Shown here: positions 41,632 to 54,366 of the stretch, piece after piece | Numbering within the stretch: the first letter of the stretch is position 1 | Layout: each line of letters opens with the position of its first letter | NCBI GenBank assembly: GCA_903813345.2 | Contig: CAIIXF020000002.1 | Coordinates: forward strand, 23,886,455-23,950,454 | Direction of reading: 5' to 3' | Source: Owenia fusiformis | Lineage: Eukaryota; Annelida; Polychaeta; Sabellida; Oweniidae | DNA: 64,000 nucleotides | The notes under the pieces: generated by a model | Seen by the model: the letters and a program-made list of their open reading frames with translations, nothing else | Told to the model about the DNA's origin: nothing | The model's database searches: none | Program-made: the position numbers and the translations under genes

Positions 41632-44545
41632 ATGCGTATAGGTACATTAAATGTAAGAGGAATAAAATCTAACACAAGAAAACGAAAAGCTATTTTTGAC
41701 TGGTTTGAATCAAATAAATTTTCAGTTGTTTTATTGCAAGAAACACATTACAGTGAAAGTATTAAACACATATGGAGGATGCAATGGGGTGGAGAAATAT
41801 TTGGGACACCTGGTACAGCCTCAAGTAAGGGGCAGCTTATCTTAATAAACAAGAATGAAGATGTTGAAGTAATTGAAGTAATTAAAAATGTTAAACAGTA
41901 TGAAAAAGGAAGAATACAAACATTGAAAATTAAGATAGACAATACAAATATTGCATTTTTCAATTGCTATGCACCAAATAAAGACAATGAAAAAATTGAA
42001 TTTTTTAAAAACCTCAGTAAACTGTATCAAAAAAACTGTAATGATAATATTGAAGTAGTAATTGCTGGTGATATGAACACAGTAATGGATAATGAACTTA
42101 ATATAATATCAGGAAATAAGCATTGTGCAAAAGTAGTCGAAAATGCAATAGTCTAGTCACTGTTAACAATTTAAATGATATTTGGAGAAATCTCCATGAA
42201 AATGAAAAAGAGTATACAAAAAACACCATTCATAGCTAGAAGATTAGACTACATATCTCTATCTAATGGATTAGCTTGTAAGACAGTAAGTTCAGATATC
42301 TTTCCATGTGCAAAATCTGACCATAAAATACTAGATGTAAATATAATGTTGTGTAAAACCGTGGTAGGGGATACTGGAAATTTAATAATGGCTTGCTAAA
42401 AGAATTAGAATATGTTAATAGCATTAATGGGGTGATTGAAAAAGTAGCTAATGATTTTGTAAACCTCAACCCTCAGTTAATATGGGACGCATGTAAAAGT
42501 GAAATTAGAAAAACAACTATTGAATATAGCAAAAAAGCGGCAAAGGCAAAAAACAATAAACTGAACTGTCTTCAACATGAATTAAATTTAGCTCAGAAAA
42601 AAACTAAGTAATAATCCAAATGATCAAGAATGTATTGAAAAACAAAATAAACTTCAACTTCAGTTTCAGTTATCATCTGATTACATAACAAAGGGAGCTC
42701 AAGTAAGATCAAAAATTAATTGGATAGAAAATGGAGAAAAAATACTAAATTTTTTCTTGGACTTGAGACTCAGAATTCAAAAGGAAAAACTATTACAAAT
42801 TTAGTGAAAAGTGATGGGTCATCAGTTGTTAAAAGGGGTGATATTATGAATACATTATTTGATTATTATCAAAACATGTATCAGGAAAATGAAGATGTAA
42901 AATACACATTAGAAGAATTTATTGAAGATATTAATATTCCAAATTTAAGTGAAAATGAAAAAAGTTCATGTGAAGGGTTGATAACAGCAGATGAATGTGC
43001 AAAATGTGTCAAAGAGATGAAAAATAACACAAGTCCAGGTATTGATGGGATAACTCCTGCATTTTATAAAGTCTTTTGGGCGAAAATTAAGCACCTTCTT
43101 GTTAATTCATTGAATTTTGCGTATCAAATTGGTCAATTATGAAGCAGCCAAAGAAAGGGCCTTATTGTTTTACTCCTTAAGGGAAAAGAATTGCCACGCA
43201 ATAGACTTAAAAGTTTTAGACCTATATCCTTAACCTGTGTGGATTATAAAATTGGCGCTTCGGCACTTGCAAAAAGGTTACAAAAAGTAATCAAAAAATT
43301 AATCGAGGCTGATCAAAATCCTTACATGAAAGGTAGAGGTATACATCTCAACTTAAGACTAATTGATGATGTTCTCCATTATATTGAACAAGATAATTTA
43401 GAAGCTATGATGGTGGCTCTTGATTACTCTCGGGCGTTTGATTCGATCTCAAAAACTTTCATCATAGATATGATGAAAAAATACAATTTTGGGCCTGATC
43501 TGATAAAATGGATTGAAGTATTTAATAATAATACGACAGCAGCCAGTACTAACAATGGTTTTCTGACATTAGTTAAGTTTAAAGCAAGGATTGAAACAAG
43601 GTTGCCCTTTAAGTTCAATAATTTTTATTTTAGCAACAGAAATATTTTCATGTAAAATTAGACAAAATAAGCAAATTAGAGGTATTCAAATCAATGCCTC
43701 CACGGAGCTGAAAATAACCTCCCATGCTGACGATGCTACAATATTTGTAAACAATGAAGCATCCTTGAAACATGTTTTAAATGAAGCAAATAGGTTTTAT
43801 TTAACAACTGGACTAAAATTGAACACAGAAAAAACACAAGCAATGTGGCTTGGTCAGAAAGAACACTCAATTAAAAAACCGTGTAATATAATTTGGAAGC
43901 TAGGAGAAGACGCTAGAATAAAAGTTTTAGGAGTAATATTTTCAAATAAATATCCTGCATGTAAAATCATAGAAAATTGGAACTCAAAACTTTTGAAAAT
44001 GGAATCTATTATTAAACAGTGGAACAAAAGAAACTTAACACTTATGGGTAGAATAACAGTGGTAAAAAGCTTAATTGCATCCCAAATAACTAATATGTTA
44101 ATGACATTTATTGCACCGCAAATAATTTTAGATAGAATTAATAACATGCTATATCAATTTGTGTGGAAAAATGCAACTAATGGTGGGACAGACAGAATTA
44201 AAAAAAATTCTAAGACAAAATTATGTACATGGTGGAGCAAATATGGTTGATATACATGTGACACAAAGTGCTATGGTTATGACATGGGTTAAGAGAATCT
44301 TTATTGAAGTTAGATCATCATGGAATAAAGTTAGTCGCCACTTTCTTGAAAAATCAATTCATGGTTTAAACATATTTGAATATATGTCAAACTATCGAGA
44401 GATAAAAGGAAAAAACATGATTGAAAAACTTCCTATATTCTACAGATACTTGATTATGGAATGGTTAAATAATAGGGTCATTGAGGCAACAAAAAGTATT
44501 AAGGATGCAGTACCAGGTCAGCGTAGAAAAAGTTCCAGACATTAG
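41632..44545 (+). pseudogene. LINE ORF2 (endonuclease and reverse transcriptase), multiply broken
   Basis: It starts 26 bases after ORF1. Endonuclease landmarks are MRIGTLNVRGIKS, LLQETHYS, NCYAPN, AGDMNTV and, in another frame, KSDHKILD. RT landmarks are NTSPGIDGITPAFYKVFWAK, FRPISLTCVDYKIGASALAK, DYSRAFDSISK, GCPLSSIIFILATEIF and HADDAT, where Tyr/Phe-Ala-Asp-Asp is expected. LKLNTEKTQAMWLG and LMGRITVVKSLIASQITNML after RT are typical of Tx1/L1-clade LINEs. At least five frame changes or stops interrupt it, so it is dead. Confidence 0.88.
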
Positions 44546-44610
44546 ATTTTGTTCATATTTTTTACAATGTATCACTATGATGTTATCATCATCCAAGTGC
44601 AATATGAACA

Positions 44611-46420
44611 CGGGGTACCATCGAATAATTTTGGCAACGTACCGGAGAACGACATTTTACTAAGAAATGGCAATAATTTAGCACACTATATTTTTTAACT
44701 AGAGTTCTACTTTGATTTTGACAAAAGTAAGTATTCCATGCAATGGCTATTTCATTCATGAGTTTGTAGGAATTCTGTTGGAACCCAGTTCTGATCAAGT
44801 ACGAAGTTATTGAAATCGGCGCAGTCGGACTTTACTCCGAAAGATGGTTTTTCGATTATAACTTTTTACAACATTTAAGTATAGACTTTTGAAAAAAGTA
44901 CAGAATAGTCCTTATACTATTGAATAATTCTGTTATTTCTGATTCACACGACTCTGATTTGTTTAATTAAAAAAAAAGTTTTAAAAATATTACTTACCCC
45001 CCTATCACACCAAACTAGTTCTTACCCGTTCTTGCCAGTCCTACGAAAACGTCGTAAAACGGGCTCAATCTGGCTGTGGTCGGGAAATATGTCTGAAATA
45101 ATTAGCTTCTTCGTTCTTAAACAGTCTTCAATACGTCCATCTCGTTCGCAGTTCGTTCAGGTCGCACCACGTCGGGGTGCAACGTCGTAGAACGCGTCCC
45201 TTAGTCTACAAGGTCAACATGACCTGATTACAGAACGGTATGGTCGCCATCGAATTTTGAATCGATTCAAAATTCTAAAATCACATTCCCGTCTGAGAAC
45301 GTCCATAAAGTTCGTAAATGGACCTTAGAAAGTTGCAGCTACGTTCATTCCGTTCGCACACAGTTTAAAACCAGTTTTGAAGAACGCAGTGGCAACTTGT
45401 TTGGTGTGATAGCTATATTTTTGCTATCTCGTTCATAAGCAGTATTAAATACGTCCTTAATCAGTTTAAACCCGTTTGCAATTAGTTCTACCTCGTTCTC
45501 AACACGTCCTCAGACAGTTCAACTCGTTGTTAAAACGTCCCTAGTAGGACTGAAGTACGACGGTTCCGTTCGTAGAACGTCCAGCTCGTCGTTAGTACGT
45601 TGTCACTCGTTCTAATTGTAGAACGTGACGACCACGAGAACATTTTGAGCATGTTCTAAGTTCTAGAGGACCTACCCGCTCGAGTACGTTCGATGAAGTT
45701 TGTAAATAGATCCCAAACGGTTCTTAGTAGGTCCAGTCCGTTCGTACACAGTTGAAGCCCGTTTCCGAGAACGTAGTGAGAACTAGTTTGGTGTGATAGT
45801 AGGGTTAGGAACGTAACCGGAGCTGGGAACGTAACCGGAGCAGATCAGTTGAATTATATAATTTAAAAAAATAAAATATATGATTTAAAGCATATATATT
45901 AATAAATACGCATTGGAACAATCCCGTATGTTTTTAAATTAGTATATGTGCTTTATATATATTTTAATTTTTTTTGATTAAATAATTCAACTGATCTGCT
46001 CCGGTTACGTTCCCAGCTCCGGTTACGTTCCTAAGTAATATTTTTAAAACTTTTTTTTTAATTAAACAAATCAGAGTCGTGTAAATCAGAAATAACAGAA
46101 TTATTCAAAAGTATAAGGACTATTCTGTACTTTTTTCAAAAGTCTATACTTAAATGTTGTGAAAAGTTATAATTGAAAAACCATCTTTCGGAGTAAAGTC
46201 CGTCTGCGCCGATTTCAATAACTTCGTACTTGATCAGAACTGGGTTCCAACAGAATTCGTACAAACTCATGAATGAAATAGTTATTGCATGGAATACTTA
46301 CTTTTGTCAAAATCAAAATAGAACTCTAGTTAAAAAATATATTGTGCTAAATTATTGCCATTTCTTAGTAAAATGTCGTTCTCCGGTACGTTTCCAAAAT
46401 TATTCGATGGTACCCCGTGG
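44611..46420. mobile_element. Long fold-back (palindromic) element
   Basis: The left arm (44611-44996 and 45805-45880) is the near-exact reverse complement of the right arm (45950-46420). The arms share an ORF-like stretch with stops and the motif AACGTAACCGGAGC. Without the nested element the palindrome would be about 1 kb, with an AT-rich centre near 45890-45950. It appears inserted in the 3' region of the Tx1-like LINE, whose tail may resume at 46421. Decayed relatives lie at about 58880-58990 and 60925-61145. Confidence 0.85.
44997..45804. mobile_element. Harbinger-like MITE, dimeric, nested in the fold-back element
   Basis: It is flanked by TTA on both sides (44994-44996, 45805-45807). 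The ends are CCCCCCTATCACACCAAACT and AGTTTGGTGTGATAGTAGGG. A third end-like copy, TTGTTTGGTGTGATAG, occurs at 45396-45411 and divides the element into two related halves rich in ACGTTC/CGTTCG words. A 3-bp TWA duplication is typical of PIF/Harbinger elements. No transposase. A perfect 24-bp palindrome centred on ATCGAT lies at 45252-45275. Confidence 0.8.
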
Positions 46421-46429
46421 TTACATTAT

Positions 46430-46545
46430 CTGTATTTATGTACTTTTCTACTTGTACGTTATTATGTCTATGTAAGTTTTTTCTCTTCTTTTGTACATTT
46501 GCCCTTAAAGGGATTATTGGTACAATAAATAAATGAAATCTTATA
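46430..46545 (+). mobile_element. Probable LINE 3' tail
   Basis: The sequence contains GCCCTTAAAGGGATTATTGG and ends TACAATAAATAAATGAAATC, a common form for LINE 3' ends. It may be the 3' end of the Tx1-like element, cut off by the fold-back insertion; similar text lies at about 25625-25660. From 46546 to 47390 no gene is seen. Confidence 0.45.
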
Positions 46546-47398
46546 TGGGCGCTTGTTAGATGTCTGAAGGGTCTATTTTCAATTTTCTAAATGCCCTGGG
46601 CGCTAATTACAGAGAATAAGGTATTTCAATTATTTGGGATTGTACGACTTTTCTGAATGATTACGCTACACATACACGCATATGTGAGCCTGAAACTATT
46701 ATTTGAATATATTTTAAGATGAGTTCCTAATGCGTACTCGTTTGTTCCGTCTACATTTATGGCAAGGTCGCATACAGGACCATAGATATCTCTTTGTTTT
46801 CAACATTTTGATAGCGATTCTTTAACATTTTGGATCATTAAGACTAATTAAGGATAAAGACGCTTTACCCCCCCCCCCCTCAATCATTTTCAATATATAC
46901 ATTTAAGTAACATGTAAGTATAAACATTATGAGACAGAGTAACCCGGGCAGAAAAACTACTCGCATTATTATGTACCCCGAGTTAGATCCTAGAAGTAGC
47001 GAATAATGGGTTACCTGTATTTTACAAGCGACCAGGCGACCCAGGCGGGCGCTTTTATTTTTTCATAGGGGTGGTAGGATCAAAAACACATTCCAAAATT
47101 GATTTATGGACTATCTTTGAGATTATGTTGTCATAACAAAAAAATGGCCAATTACTATAATATTCGGATGAAATGATTTAGCTGATTCTAGACACCACAT
47201 GACCACCAGTTACAGATACGAACAGAACTAATACGCTACATATATGAACACAGTAAATGGTTGAATCCTATCTAATTTAATTGCTCTGACAAAAATATTT
47301 ATACCTTAATTGATATTATCAAAAATGAATTCAAAATTGTGTAGATGATTGGTTCTGTGCTAATAAACTCTCATTGAAAATTGATAAAACCAACTTTA

Positions 47399-47436
47399 TG
47401 TATGTATGTATGTATGTATGTATGTATGTATGTATA
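47399..47436 (+). repeat. (GTAT)n microsatellite
   Basis: About nine perfect tetranucleotide units. Confidence 0.95.
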
Positions 47437-47654
47437 TATTTATTGCTCTTTATATAAAGGAGATACATGTATACAAATTGTGTAAATGTTAAATTGAAAA
47501 TAATCACTATTTACAAACAAACAATATTTTTTACTGACGACGACGCCTAGCTAGTAGCTACCGCGTAAACGCACGCCGCCGACCAAGATTGGCCTAGTAA
47601 CTAATTGTAACGCAATTATAAAAAGTCACTATATTTTACAAACACTCATTTTTT

Positions 47655-47845
47655 TCGGACGCTCTTTCGGACGTTCGGACGCTCTTTGAACATATCTGGA
47701 TTAGTCGAGATTTTGCTTCCGGTGACCTACTTATGTAAAATAGTGAAATATGTCTCCGTATATTATGTCTTGCTTACCGCTATCGAGTCAGGCCTAGTGA
47801 ATTTAAACAAGTTCGGACGCTCTTTGAACATATCTGGATTACTTG
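47655..47845 (+). repeat. Direct repeats in LINE 5' region
   Basis: GTTCGGACGCTCTTTGAACA followed by TATCTGGATTA occurs at about 47669 and 47811, 142 bp apart, with a partial third copy (CGGACGCTCTTTCGGACG) at 47657. This resembles the promoter monomers of some LINE 5' untranslated regions. Confidence 0.8.
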
Positions 47846-48211
47846 TAACTACATACTTTTACTGGATATTGTTGCTGACGTGTGTTATAAAGCAAGAAAC
47901 ATTTGGATCCGTTAGGATTTGAAATTACGCCATCTTGATTTCAATCGACTGGAATGATTCAACATTTCGGAATCTAGCTTGCAGGATTATAATCGTATTT
48001 CACGTCTAGGATATATTTTATATATGGATATTTTGCATCTACTAGATACCTACAAGTAAGTGTTATTATACCACTTCAGTTGGAAACTTTTGGACATTGG
48101 TGTTGCTAAAACCGAACGCAACGTATTGCACTGAAGCGACATCTTTCTGACGTGCATTAAACTGTTTGTCATGAGATGTGATCCAAGGATTTCGAACTAA
48201 TTCATGTCATT

Positions 48212-50013
48212 ATGTCGAGCTCAAGTAGTGACAGTGAATATGAAACAGACGACAATGATCCCATTGCTACCCAGACGGAACATCAGTTACTCGAATTCGT
48301 TAAAGCAAGATGCGGCAATCGCAATAGAGGCGATTTTAAGTCCAAATTCATCAGCTCCGGTAAAAATGCTGAAGGCCTGAATGGCATACGGGACGCATTC
48401 TACGATCTCGCCAGAATTAGAAGACCCGACGATATGCCCCCTGGTGCCCTTGTAACAAGAAAGCCTCAACGTAGGGGAGGCGAGGCCTAAGGTCTTGAAT
48501 TAAAGCTTGCAGATGATATATTCATCCTTTACCAATACATTTCTGGCTCCTCTAATATAGCCGAGATGAAAAATCTCCTAAATGCGAAAAAACAGCGCAA
48601 AAAAAAACAAAACCATCATCTTCTGAAAGTACATGTGTAGACGCAAAGTCTTCTCACAATTCTAAACCAGAACAAACAGTTATTTTATCTCATATCATTG
48701 AATTGAAAGTGGAACTCGCAGAGCTAAAAGAAGAGCTACGCAATACAATATCTGAAAAAGATGCGTCGTTGAGGAAAAAATCTGAAACTCAAACAATTGA
48801 CCTCAGCCGTTCTAAAGACGAAGAACAAAGACTACGTAATGAAATCAAGATGGCTAACAAAACAATTCAAGATCAAAAGCTTAAAATCCAAAATCTTCGT
48901 GACGAAGCTAGAGATGCACATGCCAATATGTACAAAAGCATACAAACTCTTCACAATAAGCTGTGCCTGATTGATAAATCATTATCACAGCCAAAGTCAG
49001 ATGACTCCCCCAATAAGTGTATGTCTCCGACAACACTCACATCTACCAATTCGACTACAAGGACAACACCCACTTCCACCAACTTATCGGTCACACCTAC
49101 AACAGCGCACTCAACTACTACCACACCTGTCATGTCTACGATTCAAAGTACACCGACCAAAGCTGCCAGCAGCATACCTGTCACATCTACCATCTCGTCC
49201 AAAGCCACTAATAATGTGGAGAGTTCAAACTCAAATACATCGACATCTTCTCAGTGCTGTAGTTCTGATGTCATGCCTACAACAACTCGCACTGCCTGCA
49301 CAATTGTCAAGTCTACGTCAACGACCACAAATGCTACACAATTGAATATAGCGCCAACAGTTCCATCAACATCCAACAGTAAACCCACTGGCGCTGTGCC
49401 CAATCCAATTATTCAAGCGCCAATAAATGGAACAAAACCCACGTACTCCAAACCTTGGCCTCATGGCAAGGTATCTCCAAATCCTCAAACCAAGCAAATC
49501 CAGTCTATCATTACCTCTAAAAAGCACTCCTCTGCATACTCGTACTCTACGAGTCATGACCATGATAGTCGCTATTTCGACGAGTGTAGTCGTACAGATA
49601 GTGATGATCATGATACTGACTTCGTGGGCGTTGCTACACTTAAACGCCAACGTACAAAACGCATACTCCTTAATAATGTAAAATCAGTTCCATATGACAA
49701 GCTTAGGCAATCTATAATATCGTATGCTTTAAAACGTGGCGTTAAAGTTACCAACATGCGTGTTGTCGGAAAAAGGAGTAACAGAAATGGAATTGAAACA
49801 CTCTCGGTGAGACTTAATGTTATAAATTCTCAATATCAATTAGCAGTATCTAATGAATTTTGGCCAGACAACACTTTTTGTAGACATTGGCTCTCAGAAA
49901 AGCAGTACAACTTTAACCAGGTTGGCGACAATTGGTTCGGACCGCGCAACAAGTACGACGATAACATGTCTGAGGACGACTGGTCATACGACTGCACTCC
50001 TACCAATTGTTAA
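48212..50013 (+). pseudogene. LINE ORF1 with one stop and one frameshift
   Basis: The first part starts MSSSSSDSEYETDDNDPIAT and meets TAA at 48488-48490. The same frame continues (GLELKLADDIFILYQYISGS) until a run of nine A residues near 48600, where the reading moves to the frame open to 50013. That later part has a coiled coil (HIIELKVELAELKEELR to about TLHNKLCLIDK), a Ser/Thr/Pro-rich middle of about 200 residues, and a conserved-looking C-terminus with NNVKSVPYDKLRQSIISYAL and WLSEKQYNFNQVGDNW. It is likely the RNA-binding, multimerising protein of about 600 residues. No zinc knuckle was found. Confidence 0.75.
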
Positions 50014-53000
50014 TGATAAGCAATCTTAATATTTTAAATTGGAACTGTAAAGGTATCATGTATGGCTCACCCTACTTAGCCACGCTTCTCCCCTTGTTAC
50101 ATATAGTCGTTTTAACTGAGCACTGGCTCTATCCTGATTCTACTTCATTTCTAGATTCATTTGATTCAAATTTTTCTGCCTTGACGGTTTGTGACAAACG
50201 CCTTTCTATAGACTATGGTCCGAGGGGTGGCTGTGGTGGTGTTGCTATATTATACAGAAAAGAATTTATTGTAAAACCGATACCTGTCAATGACCGAATC
50301 TGTGGAGCTCAATTGCTTGTCAGTAAGGATACTTACATTTTCGTCTTTGCTGTTTATATGCCATGTAACACTTACCCAGAAAATATTTTTCTGGAGTACC
50401 TCGATTCTCTGTATGAAGTTTACCATAAATACAAGCAGCTTGGCACAGTTGTATTTGCTGGTGATTTTAATGGCCATTTGAGTGCAAAAAGTGGCCCAAG
50501 ATGTAGCATTTCGCCAAATTCTAGGGGTCTTAAGATAGAAGATTGGTTATTAGAATGTAATCTTTTTTCTGTTAATTCAAGTGACCTTGCTGACGGTCCG
50601 TGGTTTACATTTTACAGCGGTAATGGCAAAAACGTGTCTTGCGTCGACCTTTTTGCTATTCCTACGTGTAAAAAAGATTTAGTAAAAAAAATGCACAGTT
50701 TTGGATGATCATTCTCTACAGATCTCCGATCACCATCCTGTTATACTTTCACTAGATCTCTCTATAGATACATGTTACCTTACTCAATCGAGTAATAAAT
50801 CTGTTTTAAGGTGGAATAAAGCTACAGCTCAGAACAGATCTGACTATGCTAACTCAGTCTCTTCTAAACTGGAACATTTCATAGTTCCTAATGATTCAAT
50901 TTCTAGCCTTTCTAGAGCTACTGAGGACTTAGTTAGAATTGTCATTGACAGCTCTGATAGTTTCATTCCAAAATCGAAATTTAGAAAGTTTCTAAAGCCT
51001 TACTGGACTAATACTGTCAAGGAACATCATAAGAACATGAAGTCGCACCGCTCCATTTGGATTCAGGACGGTAAACCACGCGGTCTAAAACACGATTCAT
51101 ATAGGCTTTATAAGCTCTCTAAACGGAGGTTTGCTAAAGAATTAAAATCAGCAAGGGCTGATTATGAATTTTCACAGATCCAGCAACTCGAAAACGCAAG
51201 CGAGGTTGATTCAGCATTTTTCTATCGGAAAATCAATTGTTTTAAAAACAAAAATGCCCAATCAACGAATCGCATTCATGAGCTTAAAGTAAATGATGTT
51301 ATCTACAGAGACGCTGATGAGGTAAGACAGATCTGGGCTAATCACTTTGAAAAACTTGGTAGCCCACACAACGCCTCTCATTTTGATAATAATCATAAGC
51401 TTAAAGTTGAACATGAATTCTCCTTAATGAAGGTAAATTCAACATTTAACCAAGATGGTGTCTTTGATGTACCCATATCTTGTCAAGAAATTTCAAACAC
51501 TGTAAAATCGTTTCAAAACAACAAAGCACCTGGGATGGACGAAGTGGTCGCTGAACATTTAAAATATGGTGGTCCACACTTAACTCAAAAGATCTGCGAA
51601 ATTTTTAACGCAATTGTTAAAGTTGAACGCTTACCAATTTGTTTTAAGATAGCAATTATGATTTCATTATTCAAAGGGAAAAATAAAGATCTCACATGTA
51701 CAGATAATTTTCGTGGTCTTACACTCACGTCGGTTCTTTTTAAGCTATGGGAAAAGATAGTTTCTGTAAGACTCATTCCTAAATTTAAGATTTTAAAATG
51801 CCCTAACCCACTTCAATTTGCCTATCAGGAAGGCTCTGGAAGTCAGTTTGCTATGTTTGTACTTTCGGAAGCCATTCACCATTATAGTGAACAGAAAAGC
51901 AAACTATTTTGTGCATTTTTGGACAATGTAAAATGTTTTGACTACTTGTGGAGGATAGGACTTTTCCACAAATTATATAACCTTGGTATAAATGGGAAAG
52001 CGTTCAAGTTAATAGTAGATAGCTATACCGACACAATGGCGAGCGTATTATATATGGGAAAAATGTCGAGAACTTTTGAAATAAAAGAGGGCTCGGGTCA
52101 GGGCCGGGTCTGTAGCGCCATCTATTTTAACGTCTTTATCAACGGTCTTATTGAAGACCTATGTAACTCAGGTGTCGGCGTAACTATCGGTGATACTCTA
52201 ATCCCATGCATTTTAGTGGCGGATGATACGACTCTTTTGGCGTCTTCCCCTGCTGACCTACAGACCCTACTAAACATTGTATATGAATATAGTAGCAAGT
52301 GGAGGTTACTGTACCATGCTGGGGAAGACGGCAAAAGCGTCGTGGTCACATTCAATGAGACATCAAAAGCCAGAAATCAAGTGTGTTACTTCTTAGGCAG
52401 TGATATTATTCCTAACGCAAATACTCAACAATACGTTGGTAACGCTTTGAGAAGTGATTTTAAATGCAAAGACATGGTAGTTAATGCATGTAAAAAAGCC
52501 AAAAATTCGTATTACTCAATTGCCAATGTCCGCATTGTAAAGGATGCAAATCCTCTTACTTCATTAAGAATCTGGATCAACATAATATTACCTGCCATGT
52601 TATTTGGATGTGAGCTTTGGTCAAACCTAACCAAAAAAGACATTTATTTGCTAGAACTTACACAACGTCAAGTAACAAAAGCAATTCAACGTTTTGGCAT
52701 GAGATTTCCGTCCGATGTAGTTTTATCGACCCTTGGATTATGGACAATATCTGCTAGGATCGATAAGGCTAAATTGGGGTTTTTCAACAGATTATGTAGA
52801 TGCAAACATTTTATTACTAAAAAAGTCTTCATTTTAAGATTGGCAAGTTATTTGTCGAACAGGGAAACTTTTAAACAGAAAGGGTTTATCAATGATCTAT
52901 ACAATCTGGCTGAAAAATATGAATATATACCAGACCAAATTCAACAATTCATCTGTAATGGCAAATATCTGATTAAGGAGAAGTGGAGACTGCTTACTAA

Positions 53001-53490
53001 ATCCCAAATTCATATTTTTGAGGAGAAAAAATGGCAAGAAAGCTGCCAACAGAATGTCTCTTTACAATATTTTCGTAACGTCCATACAAACCTCAGCCCA
53101 AGCATAATGTGGGAATTGGGTAGACAATTCCCAAAATGCACTTGGAATTTAGGCAATCTCATTCATTTATCCTTACCTAATGTATATGAAAAGAAGTGTA
53201 AAATATGTGACACCATTATTATTACCAATGAGTTCATAATCGTGCATTACCTATTGCATTGCCAAAATACTAGAATTATCTGTGAGAGAGACGAACTTTT
53301 TAATTTACTAGTCTCAATTTTAGACATAGATACTGGTGTCAAGCTGTTTTCTGCTGACACACATGTTTTTATTGATGCCATACTAGGAAGTCAGGCAGAT
53401 GTTCTCCAGCAATTAGATGATGACACATTTTGTAATTTTTTACTAACTGTTGCAAATAAGCTGCAATTTGTGCAGCACTATTTTATGTAA
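50013..53490 (+). pseudogene. LINE ORF2 (APE endonuclease, reverse transcriptase), single frameshift
   Basis: The start codon at 50013 overlaps the ORF1 stop in TAATG. Endonuclease motifs are LNILNWNCKG, LTEHWLYP, VYMPCN and FAGDFNGHL; the frame ends at 50708. The matching continuation with SDHHPVILSLD is in the next frame, open from about 50701 to 53490 (929 codons). The shift is near an A7 run at about 50684-50690. RT has NNKAPGMDEVVAEHLKYGG, GLTLTSVLFKLWEKIV, FLDNVKCFDYLWR, GSGQGRVCSAIYFNVFINGL and VADDTTLLA. The C-terminus has a Cys/His knuckle CKICDTII to HYLLHC. With one corrected base it would be intact, so it is a young but probably inactive copy. Confidence 0.88.
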
Positions 53491-53615
53491 ATATTATTCT
53501 TACATTTCATGATTATTCTCTATTGTATAAAGTAACTGTATAATTGTAATTATTATGTTTGTTGCTCCGATTAATTTTCGGGAATAAAAGAAACAATAAA
53601 CAATAACACTCTTGA

Positions 53616-54366
53616 GATTAACAAAACAATGACATAATGGGACTGCATTTTCTATAAAATTAAAAAGAAGACATAGCGTATCATCGTACCTTCCCCAAGG
53701 TCGGCACTGCAGTACTGTATGAAAGTATGAGATGCTTTGAATATCTTGTAAGCTAGTAAAAGATATACAATTGTAAATTTTAAAAAATGGTGGTGTTGCC
53801 ATATGGTGCAATACTAAATTAATGTGTAACGTAAATGGACATAAATATTTAAACTAAAATGTATAGGCTGCTTTTCGAGATATAATTGTTTGTTGCAAAA
53901 ACAAAATGAACCAGAAGGCATTGCTTATTATTGTACCTTCCCCAAGGTCGGTACACTCAGAATAAATACATACTGCATATTACCGTTAATTAAGGGTAAC
54001 CCCCTGGTCGGCCCATGTTCCTCCCTTGAGGGCCACCCTTTCACAATGAATGAAGTTTCATTAAGTTTGTAAACTTGTCAAGTACCGTTGATGACACAAA
54101 TATTGTTGCATAACTATAAATGCCATATCTTTTAAAAATACAAGTATTTGTTCGTTTGTAAAGTGCAAGTCTTCGATTCCTAAACCAAGAATGTTTTAGT
54201 GTTCATTTGGCAAGGAGGATTGGCTCCCAGAGTGCAACATCGATATTCTGTCCCATATATGGACATGTCGTGCTACAAAATTTGAATTCCAACAGCCGCC
54301 ATTTTGTTCACTTCAACATTTGAATCGTGAATTTTGGTCTTATTTCCTAACGAAAAATTCTAAAAC
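53616..54366. other. Intergenic, no gene seen
   Basis: TACCTTCCCCAAGGTCGG occurs twice (about 53689 and 53935) in direct orientation. Otherwise the stretch is AT-rich without recognisable ORFs. Confidence 0.5.

Larger units (their letters stand above)
47655..53615 (+). mobile_element. Near-complete non-LTR retrotransposon (LINE)
   Basis: It includes a 5' region with direct repeats, ORF1 (one stop, one frameshift), ORF2 (one frameshift) and a short 3' region ending in AATAAAAGAAACAATAAACA. The clade was not assigned: endonuclease is APE type and there is no RNase H. The left boundary is uncertain; the GC-rich stretch at 47535-47650 may belong to it. Few lesions imply recent activity. Confidence 0.85.

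Noticed and set aside
44589-46475. Mirror-image 69- and 81-codon ORFs sharing MIRTGFQQNSYKLMNEI
   Set aside because: They are the same arm of the fold-back element read twice; no homologue is recognised and both carry decay.
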